Positions 16,117-25,154 of a DNA stretch of 64,000 nt are shown piece after piece. The DNA is from Flavobacteriaceae bacterium (GTDB lineage Bacteria > Bacteroidota > Bacteroidia > Flavobacteriales > Flavobacteriaceae), in contig JAUXPJ010000012.1 in NCBI GenBank assembly GCA_030683815.1, positions 99,350-163,349 on the forward strand. Direction: 5' to 3'. Each line of letters opens with the position of its first letter. Positions within the stretch are counted from its first letter, which is position 1. The notes below the pieces were generated by a model that worked only from the letters and a program-made list of their open reading frames with translations, searched no databases and was not told where the DNA came from. Made by a program: the position numbers and the translations under genes.

Positions 16117-17037
16117 TTATATGAAGAATAAAACAATACCACTCAACGCAATAAAAGCTCCAATAACTTCTTTTACGGTTACTTTTTCTTTATACAATAA
16201 AATGGCCGGCGGAATAATCAGTACAGGGATAATTGCCATAATGGTTGAAGCAATTCCGATGGTCGTATATTTGATGGCCAACAATGAAGCGTAAACACCT
16301 AAAAATGGACCAAATATAGAGCCAATCATAATGAATTTCATGGATTTTGAATCGGTTACAGCCTGTTTTACTTTTGACCATCGTTTGATGGAAGTAACAA
16401 GAATTACAAATCCGATAGTTCCTGCAATAATTCGTATTTGAGTAGCTGCAAAAACGTTATAATCGCGCATTCCATATTTACTCAACACTAAACCCGTAGC
16501 TTGACCGATAGTTCCTAAAAAAGCAAATATCAATCCTTTAGTTGAAAATGAAAATTGTATTTTTCCAGATTTCTTTCCTAAATTTTCTTCGGATGCCATT
16601 TTCTTTTCAGTAATGACTAAAGTTATCCCAAAAATGGTGATAAACATGGCCAATAAGGATAAAGCATTCATCGTTTCTCCCAATACCAGCCAACTGATAA
16701 AAGAGGCTAAAGGAGCACTTAACGACATAATTAACATGGTAATTCTGGCACTGATAAACTCATACGATTTTAACAAAAAATAATCACCAAAAACAAAACC
16801 GACTATGCCGGAAACCGACATCCAAATCCATTGATGCGATGTGGCATCAAAAGGCAAAAACATGCCCCTTGAAAATGAAGAGATTACTGCATAAATAACC
16901 AAAGCAATCATTAGCCGAATAACATTTACAGAGATAGAACCCGCTCTTCGGGTTGCTTGCTGAAATGCCAAACTGGTGATTGTCCAGAAAACGGCTGTTA
17001 ATAAGGCGATGAATTCTCCTAAATGGCTTGTCAACAT
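16117..17037 (-). CDS. EamA/DMT-family transporter
   Basis: A 306-residue inner-membrane protein with about ten hydrophobic segments arranged as two EamA repeats (about 7-140 and 170-305), the drug/metabolite transporter superfamily layout. The first repeat starts LGEFIALLTAVFWTITSLAF; the repeats are joined by a charged linker (ITEKKMASEENLGKKSGK). The substrate cannot be read from the sequence; relatives move amino acids, nucleotides or other small metabolites. It is divergent from nothing and sits alone between the kinase remnant and the hydrolase. A -7 box (TACTTTTG, minus strand) lies 24 nt upstream. Confidence 0.9.
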   Translation of the reverse strand: MLTSHLGEFIALLTAVFWTITSLAFQQATRRAGSISVNVIRLMIALVIYAVISSFSRGMFLPFDATSHQWIWMSVSGIVGFVFGDYFLLKSYEFISARITMLIMSLSAPLASFISWLVLGETMNALSLLAMFITIFGITLVITEKKMASEENLGKKSGKIQFSFSTKGLIFAFLGTIGQATGLVLSKYGMRDYNVFAATQIRIIAGTIGFVILVTSIKRWSKVKQAVTDSKSMKFIMIGSIFGPFLGVYASLLAIKYTTIGIASTIMAIIPVLIIPPAILLYKEKVTVKEVIGAFIALSGIVLFFI

Positions 17038-17060
17038 TGAATGTTTAATTTAAAGCGATG

Positions 17061-17068
17061 CAAAAGTA
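17061..17068 (-). promoter_or_regulatory. -7 box TACTTTTG upstream of the DMT transporter
   Basis: The minus-strand reading TACTTTTG followed by CA fits TAnnTTTG. It lies 24 nt before the ATG at 17037. No -33 TTG at the right distance. Confidence 0.45.
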
Positions 17069-17180
17069 ACTTAATTAATTAAACCTCATTAAGAATCCAT
17101 TGTTTTTTTTAATTCATCAAAATTTTTACTTAGCACACGGGTTATATCAGACTCTATTTTTATAATAAATAGCTCCATGA

Positions 17181-17208
17181 ATACCAGATACCAGATACCA
17201 GATACCAT
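17181..17208. repeat. Heptamer tandem tract (ATACCAG)x4
   Basis: Four consecutive 7-mers, ATACCAG three times then ATACCAT, directly abutting the stop codon of the minus-strand hydrolase gene (17209-17211). Confidence 0.85.
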
Positions 17209-18750
17209 CTACTCAATTTTCACCGGTTTTAACTCTTCAAAAAAGATATCATCGTTTGGAACATCAAAATCGATTCCTAAAATCTCCAAATTATTATCAA
17301 AATTAAATTTCACCATACCAAAATCTAACCAGGCATGTGGAGTATCCCACTCTATTTTCCATACATCATAATGCCAATGCGATAAACTGGCAGATAAATT
17401 GGGAGAATGTTCAAAATTTAATCTAAGCGTATTTTGCTCGTTTGAAATAATGATTTTTCCATAAATGGCAGATTTAAAAGTCCCCACATATTTTTCAATC
17501 GGTAAAGATGGTTGCGTGTTTAAAACACGTTTTTTAATTCGGTCTGCCACTCTTGTATCTTTAGCTTCATTACTATCATTCAGTTTCAACAATTCTTTAC
17601 TCCAATCTTTCACTTTGATTCCTAAATAAGTATCCAATGCGTAATTTGTAGCAGCTGTAATCGGACTTTTCATCCCATTAGTCAACACAACAACTCCTAA
17701 ATTTTGATCTGGAACCATGGTAACTGCCGTTATCATTCCATCATATCCGCCGGTATGTCCCATTCTTAAATTTCCGTGATAATCACTCAGACTCCATCCT
17801 AAACCATAAGCGCTGAAATGGCGATTGAAATCATTTTTCTTGGTTTGATCCACTCTAAAATTGTTATGGGGTGTCCAAATATTGTTAATCGTTTTAGCCG
17901 TTAATAAAGTATCTTTTCCATGGATTCCTTTATTCAGATTAAAAATCATCCATTTTGACACATCATTTACGCTAGAAATAAGTCCTCCCATTGCACCAAT
18001 TTCTTCCCAATTTTCCCATTCGATAGGGAAATTAGCCGATTCTTTTCTACCATGTGGAGTGGCAAAGTTTCCTTTTTCTTCAAGTTGATTTGGATTTGTA
18101 ATGGTGCGATTCATGTCCAACGGAATTAAAATTCGCTCTTGAACAACTTCACTCCACGGCTTGCCTGTTACTTTTTTAATCACTTCTCCGGCAGCAATAT
18201 ACATTACATTAGAATAGCCGTAACCCGCTCTAAAATCAAATGATTTTGATAAATATTTGGTGCCTTTAACAATTGCTGAAGCGCTCAAATTTGACTTATA
18301 CCAAATGACATCGCCGCTAAAAGTACCCAATCCAACGCGATGACTCAGCAAATCACGAATCGTAATTTCCTTACTCACCCATGGGTCATAAACTTCAAAA
18401 TAAGGCAAATAATCTTTGACTTTATCATCCCAAGAAAGTTTACCTTCTTGTACCAACATTCCGATAATTGCTGATGTAAAAGCTTTTGAATTGGAGGCAA
18501 TTGCATATAAAGTATTGGCATCAGGTTTTTCACTTTTGCCAATTTCTAAATGGCCGTAACTTTTGGCAAAAACCAATTTGCCATCTTTTACAATACCGAT
18601 AGACATACTCGGGATATCCCAATCAGCAGCCATTTGAGCAAAGTAAGTATCTAACTTTTTAGGGTCAATAGTTGATTGCTTTTTTTGAGAAAAAACTACG
18701 GTTGTTGAAACTGTAACAATGAGGATGAAAAGAAAGAATTTTAATTTCAT
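17209..18750 (-). CDS. Secreted serine hydrolase, class C beta-lactamase/EstB family
   Basis: A 513-residue exported protein. The signal peptide MKLKFFLFILIVTVSTTVVFS is cleaved near residue 22. The catalytic motifs of the beta-lactamase class C/DD-peptidase fold are present: SNSK (SxxK, about 96) with the nucleophile serine, GYSN (YxN, about 184) and GHTGG (the KTG equivalent, about 340). A C-terminal domain of about 110 residues (DUF3471-like position) follows. Substrates in this family range from D-amino-acid peptides to esters, so real beta-lactamase activity should not be assumed. It is the last gene of a minus-strand run, 31 nt after PBP1A. Confidence 0.9.
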   Translation of the reverse strand: MKLKFFLFILIVTVSTTVVFSQKKQSTIDPKKLDTYFAQMAADWDIPSMSIGIVKDGKLVFAKSYGHLEIGKSEKPDANTLYAIASNSKAFTSAIIGMLVQEGKLSWDDKVKDYLPYFEVYDPWVSKEITIRDLLSHRVGLGTFSGDVIWYKSNLSASAIVKGTKYLSKSFDFRAGYGYSNVMYIAAGEVIKKVTGKPWSEVVQERILIPLDMNRTITNPNQLEEKGNFATPHGRKESANFPIEWENWEEIGAMGGLISSVNDVSKWMIFNLNKGIHGKDTLLTAKTINNIWTPHNNFRVDQTKKNDFNRHFSAYGLGWSLSDYHGNLRMGHTGGYDGMITAVTMVPDQNLGVVVLTNGMKSPITAATNYALDTYLGIKVKDWSKELLKLNDSNEAKDTRVADRIKKRVLNTQPSLPIEKYVGTFKSAIYGKIIISNEQNTLRLNFEHSPNLSASLSHWHYDVWKIEWDTPHAWLDFGMVKFNFDNNLEILGIDFDVPNDDIFFEELKPVKIE

Positions 18751-18781
18751 TTTGCTGATTTTAAATAATTAAACTGTTGAT

Positions 18782-21082
18782 TTACTTTAAACTGTCTTTT
18801 TTAACAATCGGTAATAATGAATCTATTTTGACAGTATTATTAATGGTGTCTCTTTCTCGTCTTGGTACATTTTTACGTGATAAACATTGATACATTGCCT
18901 GAACTTCTTTAGATGGAGTTCTAAAAGTGCCTTCTAAATAATATTTAAATGATGGATTTGATTTTAACATCCTCATAAACTCGCCATTGACAGGAAGTGT
19001 AGAATAAGATGCTTGTCCGTATTGCATATTTTTAAAATGAATCGACGGATTTTCAGCACCTACCCAAGCGGCAGTCACCAGATTGGAAGAAAAACCAATA
19101 AACCAGCCATCAGCATGATTTTGTGAAGTTCCTGTTTTCCCTCCTAAATCATAAAAAAGCTGAAAGTCATATCGAAATGGCGCCGCAATTCCGTTATTCA
19201 CCACTTTACGCAACATTTCTACCATAATTTCAGCTGTTTTTGGCGAATAAACTTCTTTTTTGACTTTCACGGGAAAAGTATTGAGTGCATTTCCTTCTCG
19301 ATCAATAATTTTTAAAACAGAAACTTCTTGGGTTGGAATTCCATAATTTGGAAAAGTACCGTAAGCTCTGGTCATTTCAAGCAAAGAAAGTTCTGCGGTT
19401 CCCAATGCCAATGACGGAACTTTGGGCAATTCTGTTTTAATTCCCATGGCATATGCCAACTTGATGATATTATCCAAACCTGCTTTTTCCATTAATTGCA
19501 CTGTAACCGTATTTACAGATGCTGCCAAAGCACCCCAAACGCTGAACTCACCTCCATAAATATAATCAGAGTTTTTAGGCTCCCAATCTTCATATTGCGG
19601 ATATTTTATCAATTCATTAGGATACATATCACATGGTTGAACGCCTTTTTCAATGGCAGCGGCAAAAACAAAAGGTTTAAAAGTACTGCCCACTTGGCGT
19701 TTGGTGGTAACATGATCATAATGAAAATAGCGTTCATCTATTCCTCCAACATACGCTTTTATATTTCCGGATTTTGGTTCTATCGCAATAAAACTGGCGT
19801 GTAAATGTTTTAAATAATGTTTTACAGAATCTAGCGGAGTCATGGTCACATTTTTATCACCATCCCAAGTAAAGATTTTCATTTTGACAGGAGTGTTAAA
19901 AGCATCCTTTATTTTTGATGCTGATGCGCCGGATGCTGCCATCAATTGATACCTGCGAGAACTTTTAATGGCATTTTCCAGTACGATAGGAATTTCACTC
20001 CAAGGTTCTTCTCCTCTCCATTGATAATCAAACTCTCGCTGTAAATGTTTTATTCGTTTTGCAACCGACTTTTCAGCATATTGTTGCATTTCATAATTTA
20101 GGGTGGTGTATATTTTTAAGCCATCTTTATATAAATCATATTCTTTTCCGCTTGGTTTGAAGTTTGTTTTACGCCATTCCTGCATTTGCATCCTCACATA
20201 TTCAGTAAAATAACGCGCTTTACCAATATGACGTTTCAGCTGTTTCTTTTTTGTTATTAAAGGAATACCCGCAATTGAATCTAATTGATCTTGAGAAATA
20301 AAATCATTTTCCTGCATCAATAAAAGCACCACATTTCTTCTGCTTCTGGAAACTTCGGGGTTTTTAAGCGGATTATAAGTGTAGGATGCCTTGAGCATTC
20401 CGATTATAACGGCACCTTCTTCAATGGTTAATTTTGAAGATGATTTACTGAAAAAGCGTTGTGCAGCACTTTCTAAACCAAAAGCGGTATCGCCAAAAGG
20501 AACTGTGTTGAAATAAAATTCGATGAGTTGTTCTTTACTGAAATGTTGCTCTAATTTATAGGCAGCAACCATTTCTTCCAGTTTACTGATAGGTGTTGAT
20601 AAAAACCAATATGATTTTCGTGGAAAATAATTCTTCACCAATTGTTGGGTAATGGTACTTCCGCCCCCGGAACTTCTATCTCCCATCAGAATTGTTTTAA
20701 CCAAAACTCTTCCCATACTTTGAATATCTACGCCATTGTGTTCGTAAAATCGAATATCTTCTGTAGCTACCAAAGCTTGAACTAAATGAATTGGAATTGA
20801 ATCAAAAGGAACATTGATCCGGTTTTCTTTATCAAATCTGAAAAGCAGCACATTATCAGCAGAATAAACTTCAGAAGCTTCCATGTTTCTAAATAACTTT
20901 ACTTCTTTATAGGTGGGTACCCGACCAAAAAATCCGAAATAAATGGATAACAAGAAAATAACAGAAAACACCATTCCGCCTGCAAAACTGTATCTGATAA
21001 TTTTTATAAAATTTTTCTTAGTAAAATTTTTAGATTCAAATTTTGAAAAAATTTGCTTCCTAAGGTTGTTGAAATATTGCAT
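18782..21082 (-). CDS. Penicillin-binding protein 1A (bifunctional GT51/transpeptidase)
   Basis: Inner-membrane peptidoglycan synthase that polymerises lipid II and cross-links stem peptides. Of 766 residues, one N-terminal membrane anchor lies at about 30-52. The glycosyltransferase motifs are ATEDIRFYEHNGVD (catalytic Glu, about 111) and GGGSTITQQLVKNYFPRK. The transpeptidase has GSTFKPFVFA (SxxK, about 478), SVNTV (SxN) and GKTGTSQNHADGWFIG (KTG). It ends in a short basic/hydroxylated tail. It lies 39 nt downstream of the DUF4403 gene. Activity motifs are all intact, so this is probably a main class A PBP (ponA/mrcA-like). Confidence 0.95.
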   Translation of the reverse strand: MQYFNNLRKQIFSKFESKNFTKKNFIKIIRYSFAGGMVFSVIFLLSIYFGFFGRVPTYKEVKLFRNMEASEVYSADNVLLFRFDKENRINVPFDSIPIHLVQALVATEDIRFYEHNGVDIQSMGRVLVKTILMGDRSSGGGSTITQQLVKNYFPRKSYWFLSTPISKLEEMVAAYKLEQHFSKEQLIEFYFNTVPFGDTAFGLESAAQRFFSKSSSKLTIEEGAVIIGMLKASYTYNPLKNPEVSRSRRNVVLLLMQENDFISQDQLDSIAGIPLITKKKQLKRHIGKARYFTEYVRMQMQEWRKTNFKPSGKEYDLYKDGLKIYTTLNYEMQQYAEKSVAKRIKHLQREFDYQWRGEEPWSEIPIVLENAIKSSRRYQLMAASGASASKIKDAFNTPVKMKIFTWDGDKNVTMTPLDSVKHYLKHLHASFIAIEPKSGNIKAYVGGIDERYFHYDHVTTKRQVGSTFKPFVFAAAIEKGVQPCDMYPNELIKYPQYEDWEPKNSDYIYGGEFSVWGALAASVNTVTVQLMEKAGLDNIIKLAYAMGIKTELPKVPSLALGTAELSLLEMTRAYGTFPNYGIPTQEVSVLKIIDREGNALNTFPVKVKKEVYSPKTAEIMVEMLRKVVNNGIAAPFRYDFQLFYDLGGKTGTSQNHADGWFIGFSSNLVTAAWVGAENPSIHFKNMQYGQASYSTLPVNGEFMRMLKSNPSFKYYLEGTFRTPSKEVQAMYQCLSRKNVPRRERDTINNTVKIDSLLPIVKKDSLK

Positions 21083-21121
21083 ATTTATTTTTAAATCTAT
21101 ACCCGGATTAATTTACGGAAA

Positions 21122-22519
21122 TTACTTTAATCCATCTATAGTTACATTAATTTTTCCAACTGTTTTTACGGTTGCCACGATGGCTTGATTAGTTAATTGA
21201 ATCTTGTCTAAGGTAATTCCGTCCACTTTTCCGTTGATAAATACACCCGAAGCTGGTGAAAAATTACTCAAATATGTTGACATTTGTTTTTGAGCATTTT
21301 GTATATCAGTTTTAATAGAATATTTAGTATTTTCTTTGATTTTTTTGAGAATGATTCCTTGTGCTAACCAATTGGCAGTTTTCATCAAGGCGTTTTTGGT
21401 ATCGAGAATGTAATCTAAATTGGCAAAATAAATTTCCGATTTTTGTTCATCAAACATTGGAATTCCGGTTAAATAAACCGTTCCGTTAACACTTCCCAAA
21501 AGATCCAAGGCAATAATCATTTTACCGTTTTTGTGCCATAAATCAACTTTTTTTACAACCACTTTTTTATTGCCCGATACAAATTCTTGACCTTCAAAAT
21601 TTTTAGTGATTATTTGAGATATTTGTAAATAAGGTGAAACAACCATCAAAGAAGCCGAAAATTGATCAGTTGCTTTTGGTGCATGTTTTAATGTAATTTT
21701 TTCTTTCTGAAAAGTTTTTTGGGTTTTTGTTCCAACAAAAGTTTCCATATAACTTTCCAACCCAACATCCATCAAAATAGATTCATTTTTAATTTTTGCT
21801 TCTGTAACATTTAATGACAACGGTACAATTTTAAACCAAGTTTCATATTGTTGATTGACCAAAGTTGGAACACTTATTTTATCTAAAGCATCCAATACAA
21901 AGGGCTGAAAATTCAATGATTTTTTGATGGCATCGTCTATACTCTTCTCAATGCTTGGTTTAAAATAATTCATGGCCGGATTGACTAAAAAAGTGACGGG
22001 CACCACTTTACCGGCAATAGTTATAGATGGATTTTCTTTCCAATCAATAGATTTTATAGTTGTTTTAGTTTGCAATTGCCAATTATTGAGTGTTACATCA
22101 CTCAATAAAGTAACCGTTCCGTTAAAATTAAGCTCACGCGTATCAGAAATATTCATTCCCAAAACTTGGGTTCCGTAACGAACTTTAGTCCAAACTTTTA
22201 AGGGTAAAACTATTCTAATTTTTCCTGATTCTTCGTTGATTAATATCGGTGATTCTTTCCAAACTTTGAGGACAATATTATCATCTTCTAACTGATTATC
22301 TTCATAAATCAATCCGTCTAAACTTTTGTTAGTCTGATTTGCAATATCTTTTAATTTGATTGAAATGGGAATATTGATGTTGGAAATTTCTTTTTCATAC
22401 ACCAAAGGAGCGGCTAAATCGGCATCGGGTTTTAAGGTATTAATGACGTTTGAAGTACCGCAAGATGCCATCAGAAAGACCATCAATAGTACTGTAAAGA
22501 AATAAAATAGTTGTTGCAT
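21122..22519 (-). CDS. DUF4403 lipoprotein
   Basis: A 465-residue envelope lipoprotein. The signal ends in the lipobox FLMASC with the lipidated Cys at about 20, followed by GTSN. The body is mostly beta-strand-like with repeated short hydrophobic stretches and matches what I recognise as DUF4403, a Bacteroidota family of unknown function. It has its own promoter (22538-22569) at the end of the cysteine desulfurase gene and sits 39 nt upstream of PBP1A, so a role at the outer membrane/peptidoglycan interface is plausible but not shown. Confidence 0.8.
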   Translation of the reverse strand: MQQLFYFFTVLLMVFLMASCGTSNVINTLKPDADLAAPLVYEKEISNINIPISIKLKDIANQTNKSLDGLIYEDNQLEDDNIVLKVWKESPILINEESGKIRIVLPLKVWTKVRYGTQVLGMNISDTRELNFNGTVTLLSDVTLNNWQLQTKTTIKSIDWKENPSITIAGKVVPVTFLVNPAMNYFKPSIEKSIDDAIKKSLNFQPFVLDALDKISVPTLVNQQYETWFKIVPLSLNVTEAKIKNESILMDVGLESYMETFVGTKTQKTFQKEKITLKHAPKATDQFSASLMVVSPYLQISQIITKNFEGQEFVSGNKKVVVKKVDLWHKNGKMIIALDLLGSVNGTVYLTGIPMFDEQKSEIYFANLDYILDTKNALMKTANWLAQGIILKKIKENTKYSIKTDIQNAQKQMSTYLSNFSPASGVFINGKVDGITLDKIQLTNQAIVATVKTVGKINVTIDGLK

Positions 22520-22537
22520 AAAGCTTATTTTTACCGC

Positions 22538-22569
22538 AAAAATACAGAAATTGTTCCTCTTTTTTACAA
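22538..22569 (-). promoter_or_regulatory. Bacteroidota-type promoter for the DUF4403-PBP1A operon
   Basis: Minus-strand TTG (22569-22567), 21 nt, then TATTTTTG (22545-22538), followed by CG. It lies in the 55-bp gap after the cysteine desulfurase stop, 18 nt before the DUF4403 ATG. Confidence 0.55.
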
Positions 22570-22574
22570 GTAAA

Positions 22575-23711
22575 TTAAGAAGTCATAATCGATTTTAAAA
22601 TCGAAATGGTATAGTCAATTTCTGCTTTGGTATTTTGATAAGAGAACGAAAAACGAACCGATGCTTTATTTCTTTCTTTTTTATGTAAAAGTTCTCCTAA
22701 AACATGTGAACCTTTTTGGGTACCACTCTGACAAGCGCTTCCGCCGGAAACTGCAATTCCTTTTAAGTCTAAATTAAACAGCAGTAAATCAGTTTCAACA
22801 GGAAAACGAACATTTAAAATAAGATAACTGCTTTGGGTTTCATCGGCTGATAATCCGTTAAATTGTACTCCGGGAATTTCTTTGAGTCGATGGATAAAAT
22901 AGGTTTTCAGATTTTGAATATACGTTTGTTCTTCAATCAAATTGGTTAATGAAATAGTCATTGCTTTTTCCATTCCTGCAATACTGTGGATATTTTCGGT
23001 TCCGGCACGCAAACCTTTTTCTTGTTCGCCGCCAATTAACACCGGTTTCATTACAATTCCTTTTTTTACATATAAAAATCCAACGCCTTTGGGTCCGTGA
23101 AATTTATGAGCGCTGGCGGTAATGAAATCTATCGGTGTTTTTTGTAAATCAATGTTGAAATGTCCGATTCCCTGAACGGTATCAGAATGAAATAAAGCAT
23201 TATGAACTTTACACAACACACTTACTTTGCTAATATCCAATATATTGCCAATTTCATTATTGATATACATCAGGGAAACCAAGGTTTTTTTGGATGAATT
23301 TTGTAATAGATTTGATAGATGTTCAAAATCTACCAGTCCAAAATTATCTAATTTGACATAACAAATTTCGAAATCGTAATTTTCTTTTAAAGCCGGTATT
23401 TTATGTAAAACCGCGTGATGCTCTGTTTTAGAAGTGATGATGCGTTTCACTCCTAAATGAGCTACTGCATTCCATAAAATTAAGTTGTTGGCTTCACTCC
23501 CACCGGCGGTAAAATAGATTTCAGAAGCCGACACATTTAAATGTTTGGCGATATTTTTACGGGCCGTTTCTACCAAGGATTTGGCGCTTCTTCCAAATTG
23601 ATGAACAGAAGACGGATTACCATAAACTGATTTCATGGAATCGGTAATTGCTTCAATAATCTCAGGTCTGATAGCTGTTGTTGCGGCATTATCAAAGTAT
23701 ATTTTGTTCAT
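22575..23711 (-). CDS. Cysteine desulfurase (NifS/IscS family)
   Basis: PLP enzyme that takes sulfur from cysteine (EC 2.8.1.7) for Fe-S clusters or thio-modified tRNA. The 378 residues show the fold-type I features: TSKTEHHAVL (histidine stacking on PLP, about 99), SAHKFHGPKGVGFLYVKKG (Schiff-base lysine, about 200) and SGGSACQSGTQKGSHVL with the active-site cysteine (about 324). The extended loop before the Cys is IscS/NifS-like rather than SufS-like. It starts 9 nt after the Smr gene and is probably co-transcribed with it. No scaffold or Suf/Isc genes are nearby, so its acceptor is not evident from context. Confidence 0.93.
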   Translation of the reverse strand: MNKIYFDNAATTAIRPEIIEAITDSMKSVYGNPSSVHQFGRSAKSLVETARKNIAKHLNVSASEIYFTAGGSEANNLILWNAVAHLGVKRIITSKTEHHAVLHKIPALKENYDFEICYVKLDNFGLVDFEHLSNLLQNSSKKTLVSLMYINNEIGNILDISKVSVLCKVHNALFHSDTVQGIGHFNIDLQKTPIDFITASAHKFHGPKGVGFLYVKKGIVMKPVLIGGEQEKGLRAGTENIHSIAGMEKAMTISLTNLIEEQTYIQNLKTYFIHRLKEIPGVQFNGLSADETQSSYLILNVRFPVETDLLLFNLDLKGIAVSGGSACQSGTQKGSHVLGELLHKKERNKASVRFSFSYQNTKAEIDYTISILKSIMTS

Positions 23712-23719
23712 TTTTAAAC

Positions 23720-24277
23720 CTAATCTTTAGCATTTTGATAAATATAAATTTCTGTGGCGCCCATTCCGTATTTTTGAAAAGGGGCCGCATAAAAATCTAC
23801 CTGATATTTTTGAAACAAATCGGTTAAAGCTTGTTGTAAAACGCCTTCTCCAACTCCGTGAATAAAAACAACCCGCTGTATTTTTTTTGATTTGGCAAAC
23901 TGTATTTTTCGTTCTGCTTCCTCTAATTGCAGTGATAGAATTTCGTAATTACTCATTCCTCTGGTAGATGAAATTAAGTGATGAATATGCAAATCGACTT
24001 CCATTGCCGGCAATTTATCAATTTTGGGTGATTTTTTGAACGTTCTTTTAGTAGATTCAATTTGTTTTTCTTTCAACATTTGTTGCATATGAATATCGCT
24101 AAACTTTGACAATTCTTGCTGTTCGTTCACAATTTTCACCAATTCTTTAGGTGTAAAATCCATAGAAAATCCGTCTTCTGTATTTATAATAATTTGATTA
24201 TCAGAAACTTTTAAAACTGTTCCTTTCATATCTGCATCTAAAACCGCTACTTTATCTCCTATTGCAAATGTTTTCAT
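23720..24277 (-). CDS. Smr-domain protein (MutS2 C-terminal-like)
   Basis: A 185-residue protein with a small N-terminal SH3-like beta domain (FAIGDKVAVLDADMKGTVL) and a C-terminal Smr domain. The Smr signature is VDLHIHHL (DLHG-like, about 96) and VVFIHGVGEGVLQQAL (HGxG, about 140). Smr domains nick or bind branched DNA or act on RNA and ribosomes; which applies here is unknown. The length and layout match the short Flavobacterial Smr/MutS family, not full MutS2, because the ATPase is absent. It is the first gene of the run with the desulfurase. Confidence 0.88.
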   Translation of the reverse strand: MKTFAIGDKVAVLDADMKGTVLKVSDNQIIINTEDGFSMDFTPKELVKIVNEQQELSKFSDIHMQQMLKEKQIESTKRTFKKSPKIDKLPAMEVDLHIHHLISSTRGMSNYEILSLQLEEAERKIQFAKSKKIQRVVFIHGVGEGVLQQALTDLFQKYQVDFYAAPFQKYGMGATEIYIYQNAKD

Positions 24278-24311
24278 CTGTTTATATTTATTTGTTTTTT
24301 AATGGTCAGAT

Positions 24312-24366
24312 GGAACGCCCTAATAATCATCCCTTTGTGTGTTTAATATTTAATCATGGGCGTTTC
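24312..24366. promoter_or_regulatory. Inverted repeat GGAACGCCC / GGGCGTTTC
   Basis: GGAACGCCC (24312-24320) and GGGCGTTTC (24358-24366) pair at 8 of 9 positions across 37 nt. This GC-rich island lies in the divergent gap, about 40 nt upstream of a sigma54-like box. It may be an activator site; unproven. Confidence 0.35.
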
Positions 24367-24404
24367 ATTCTTAATAATTTATTAACCTGAATATAACCAT
24401 CAAT

Positions 24405-24431
24405 TGGCACATCCATTGTATTTTTATACAA
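24405..24431 (+). promoter_or_regulatory. Sigma54-like box and palindrome upstream of the ArsC-like gene
   Basis: TGGCACATCCATTGTA (24405-24420) matches the sigma54 -24/-12 pattern TGGCAC-N5-TTGCA with correct spacing, differing at the C of TTGCA. It overlaps a perfect inverted repeat TTGTAT-TTTT-ATACAA (24416-24431). The ATG is at 24442. Confidence 0.35.
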
Positions 24432-24441
24432 AAATAACAGG

Positions 24442-25080
24442 ATGTTTCATACCAACTCTACAAAATCGGTTGTTTTCTTTGAAAATACCTTAAAAGAATT
24501 GAATTTAACGGTTGAAAGAAAATTACTTTTGACGGCAATTGCTGCATTTATTGTTGCTGAATTGAAATCAGATAAAACAGTAAATCTGAATTTTGTTTGC
24601 ACTCATAATTCAAGAAGAAGCCAATTGGCACAGGTTTGGGCACATTTTGCTATTGATTATTTTCAATTAAAAAACATCTTTAGTTTTTCCGGCGGAACAG
24701 AAGCAACTGCTTTTTTTAGCAATACCGTCAAAACTTTGCAAGAAGTTGGATTTGAATTTCATCTCAAAGATTTTTCACATCAAAATCCTGTTTATGAAAT
24801 TTCTACTAAAAAAATGAAAAATAATATCATCGGATTTTCAAAGTTATACAATCATCAAATCAATCAGAAACCATTTATTGCGATTACTACTTGTTCTGAT
24901 GCGGAAGAAAATTGCCCGTTTATTCCGGATACCATTCGACGATTTCAGCTTCCATTTAATGATCCAAAAACTGCCGATAATACTCCAAACAGTCTGGAAA
25001 CTTACAAAAAAACAAGCCGATTAATTGCCGGTGAAATTGGTTTTATACTTGAAAATGTGAGAAATAGTATCCCGTCCTAA
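24442..25080 (+). CDS. ArsC/low-molecular-weight tyrosine phosphatase-like protein
   Basis: A 212-residue protein of the thioredoxin-coupled arsenate reductase/LMW phosphatase fold. The phosphate loop CTHNSRRS (CX5R, about 54) and the later CSDAEENCPFIP and LPFNDPKTAD are the three blocks expected in this family. The second is like the redox Cys region of arsenate reductases; the third contains the general-acid Asp. Its N-terminus is longer than in ArsC. No arsenic-resistance genes (arsR, arsB) are adjacent, so an arsenate role is inference and a phosphatase role is equally open. It converges on ppk2 across a 74-bp gap with a hairpin. Confidence 0.82.
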   Translation: MFHTNSTKSVVFFENTLKELNLTVERKLLLTAIAAFIVAELKSDKTVNLNFVCTHNSRRSQLAQVWAHFAIDYFQLKNIFSFSGGTEATAFFSNTVKTLQEVGFEFHLKDFSHQNPVYEISTKKMKNNIIGFSKLYNHQINQKPFIAITTCSDAEENCPFIPDTIRRFQLPFNDPKTADNTPNSLETYKKTSRLIAGEIGFILENVRNSIPS

Positions 25081-25081
25081 A

Positions 25082-25127
25082 TCCTTCCCACAGGAGCGAC
25101 AGCGAACTGGCGAAGCAAAGGGAAGGA
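25082..25127. terminator. Long-loop hairpin between convergent genes
   Basis: TCCTTCCC (25082-25089) pairs perfectly with GGGAAGGA (25120-25127) around a 30-nt GC-rich loop. It lies between the ArsC-like stop and the ppk2 stop and may end transcription from both sides. It lacks long T runs, so it may instead be a repeat element. Confidence 0.45.
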
Positions 25128-25154
25128 CTTATCTTTATTCTTTTATCTAAGCAA

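Noticed and set aside
17209..18750. Class C beta-lactamase resistance gene
   Set aside because: The motifs fit the broad serine hydrolase family; length, C-terminal domain and context with PBP1A do not show antibiotic resistance.
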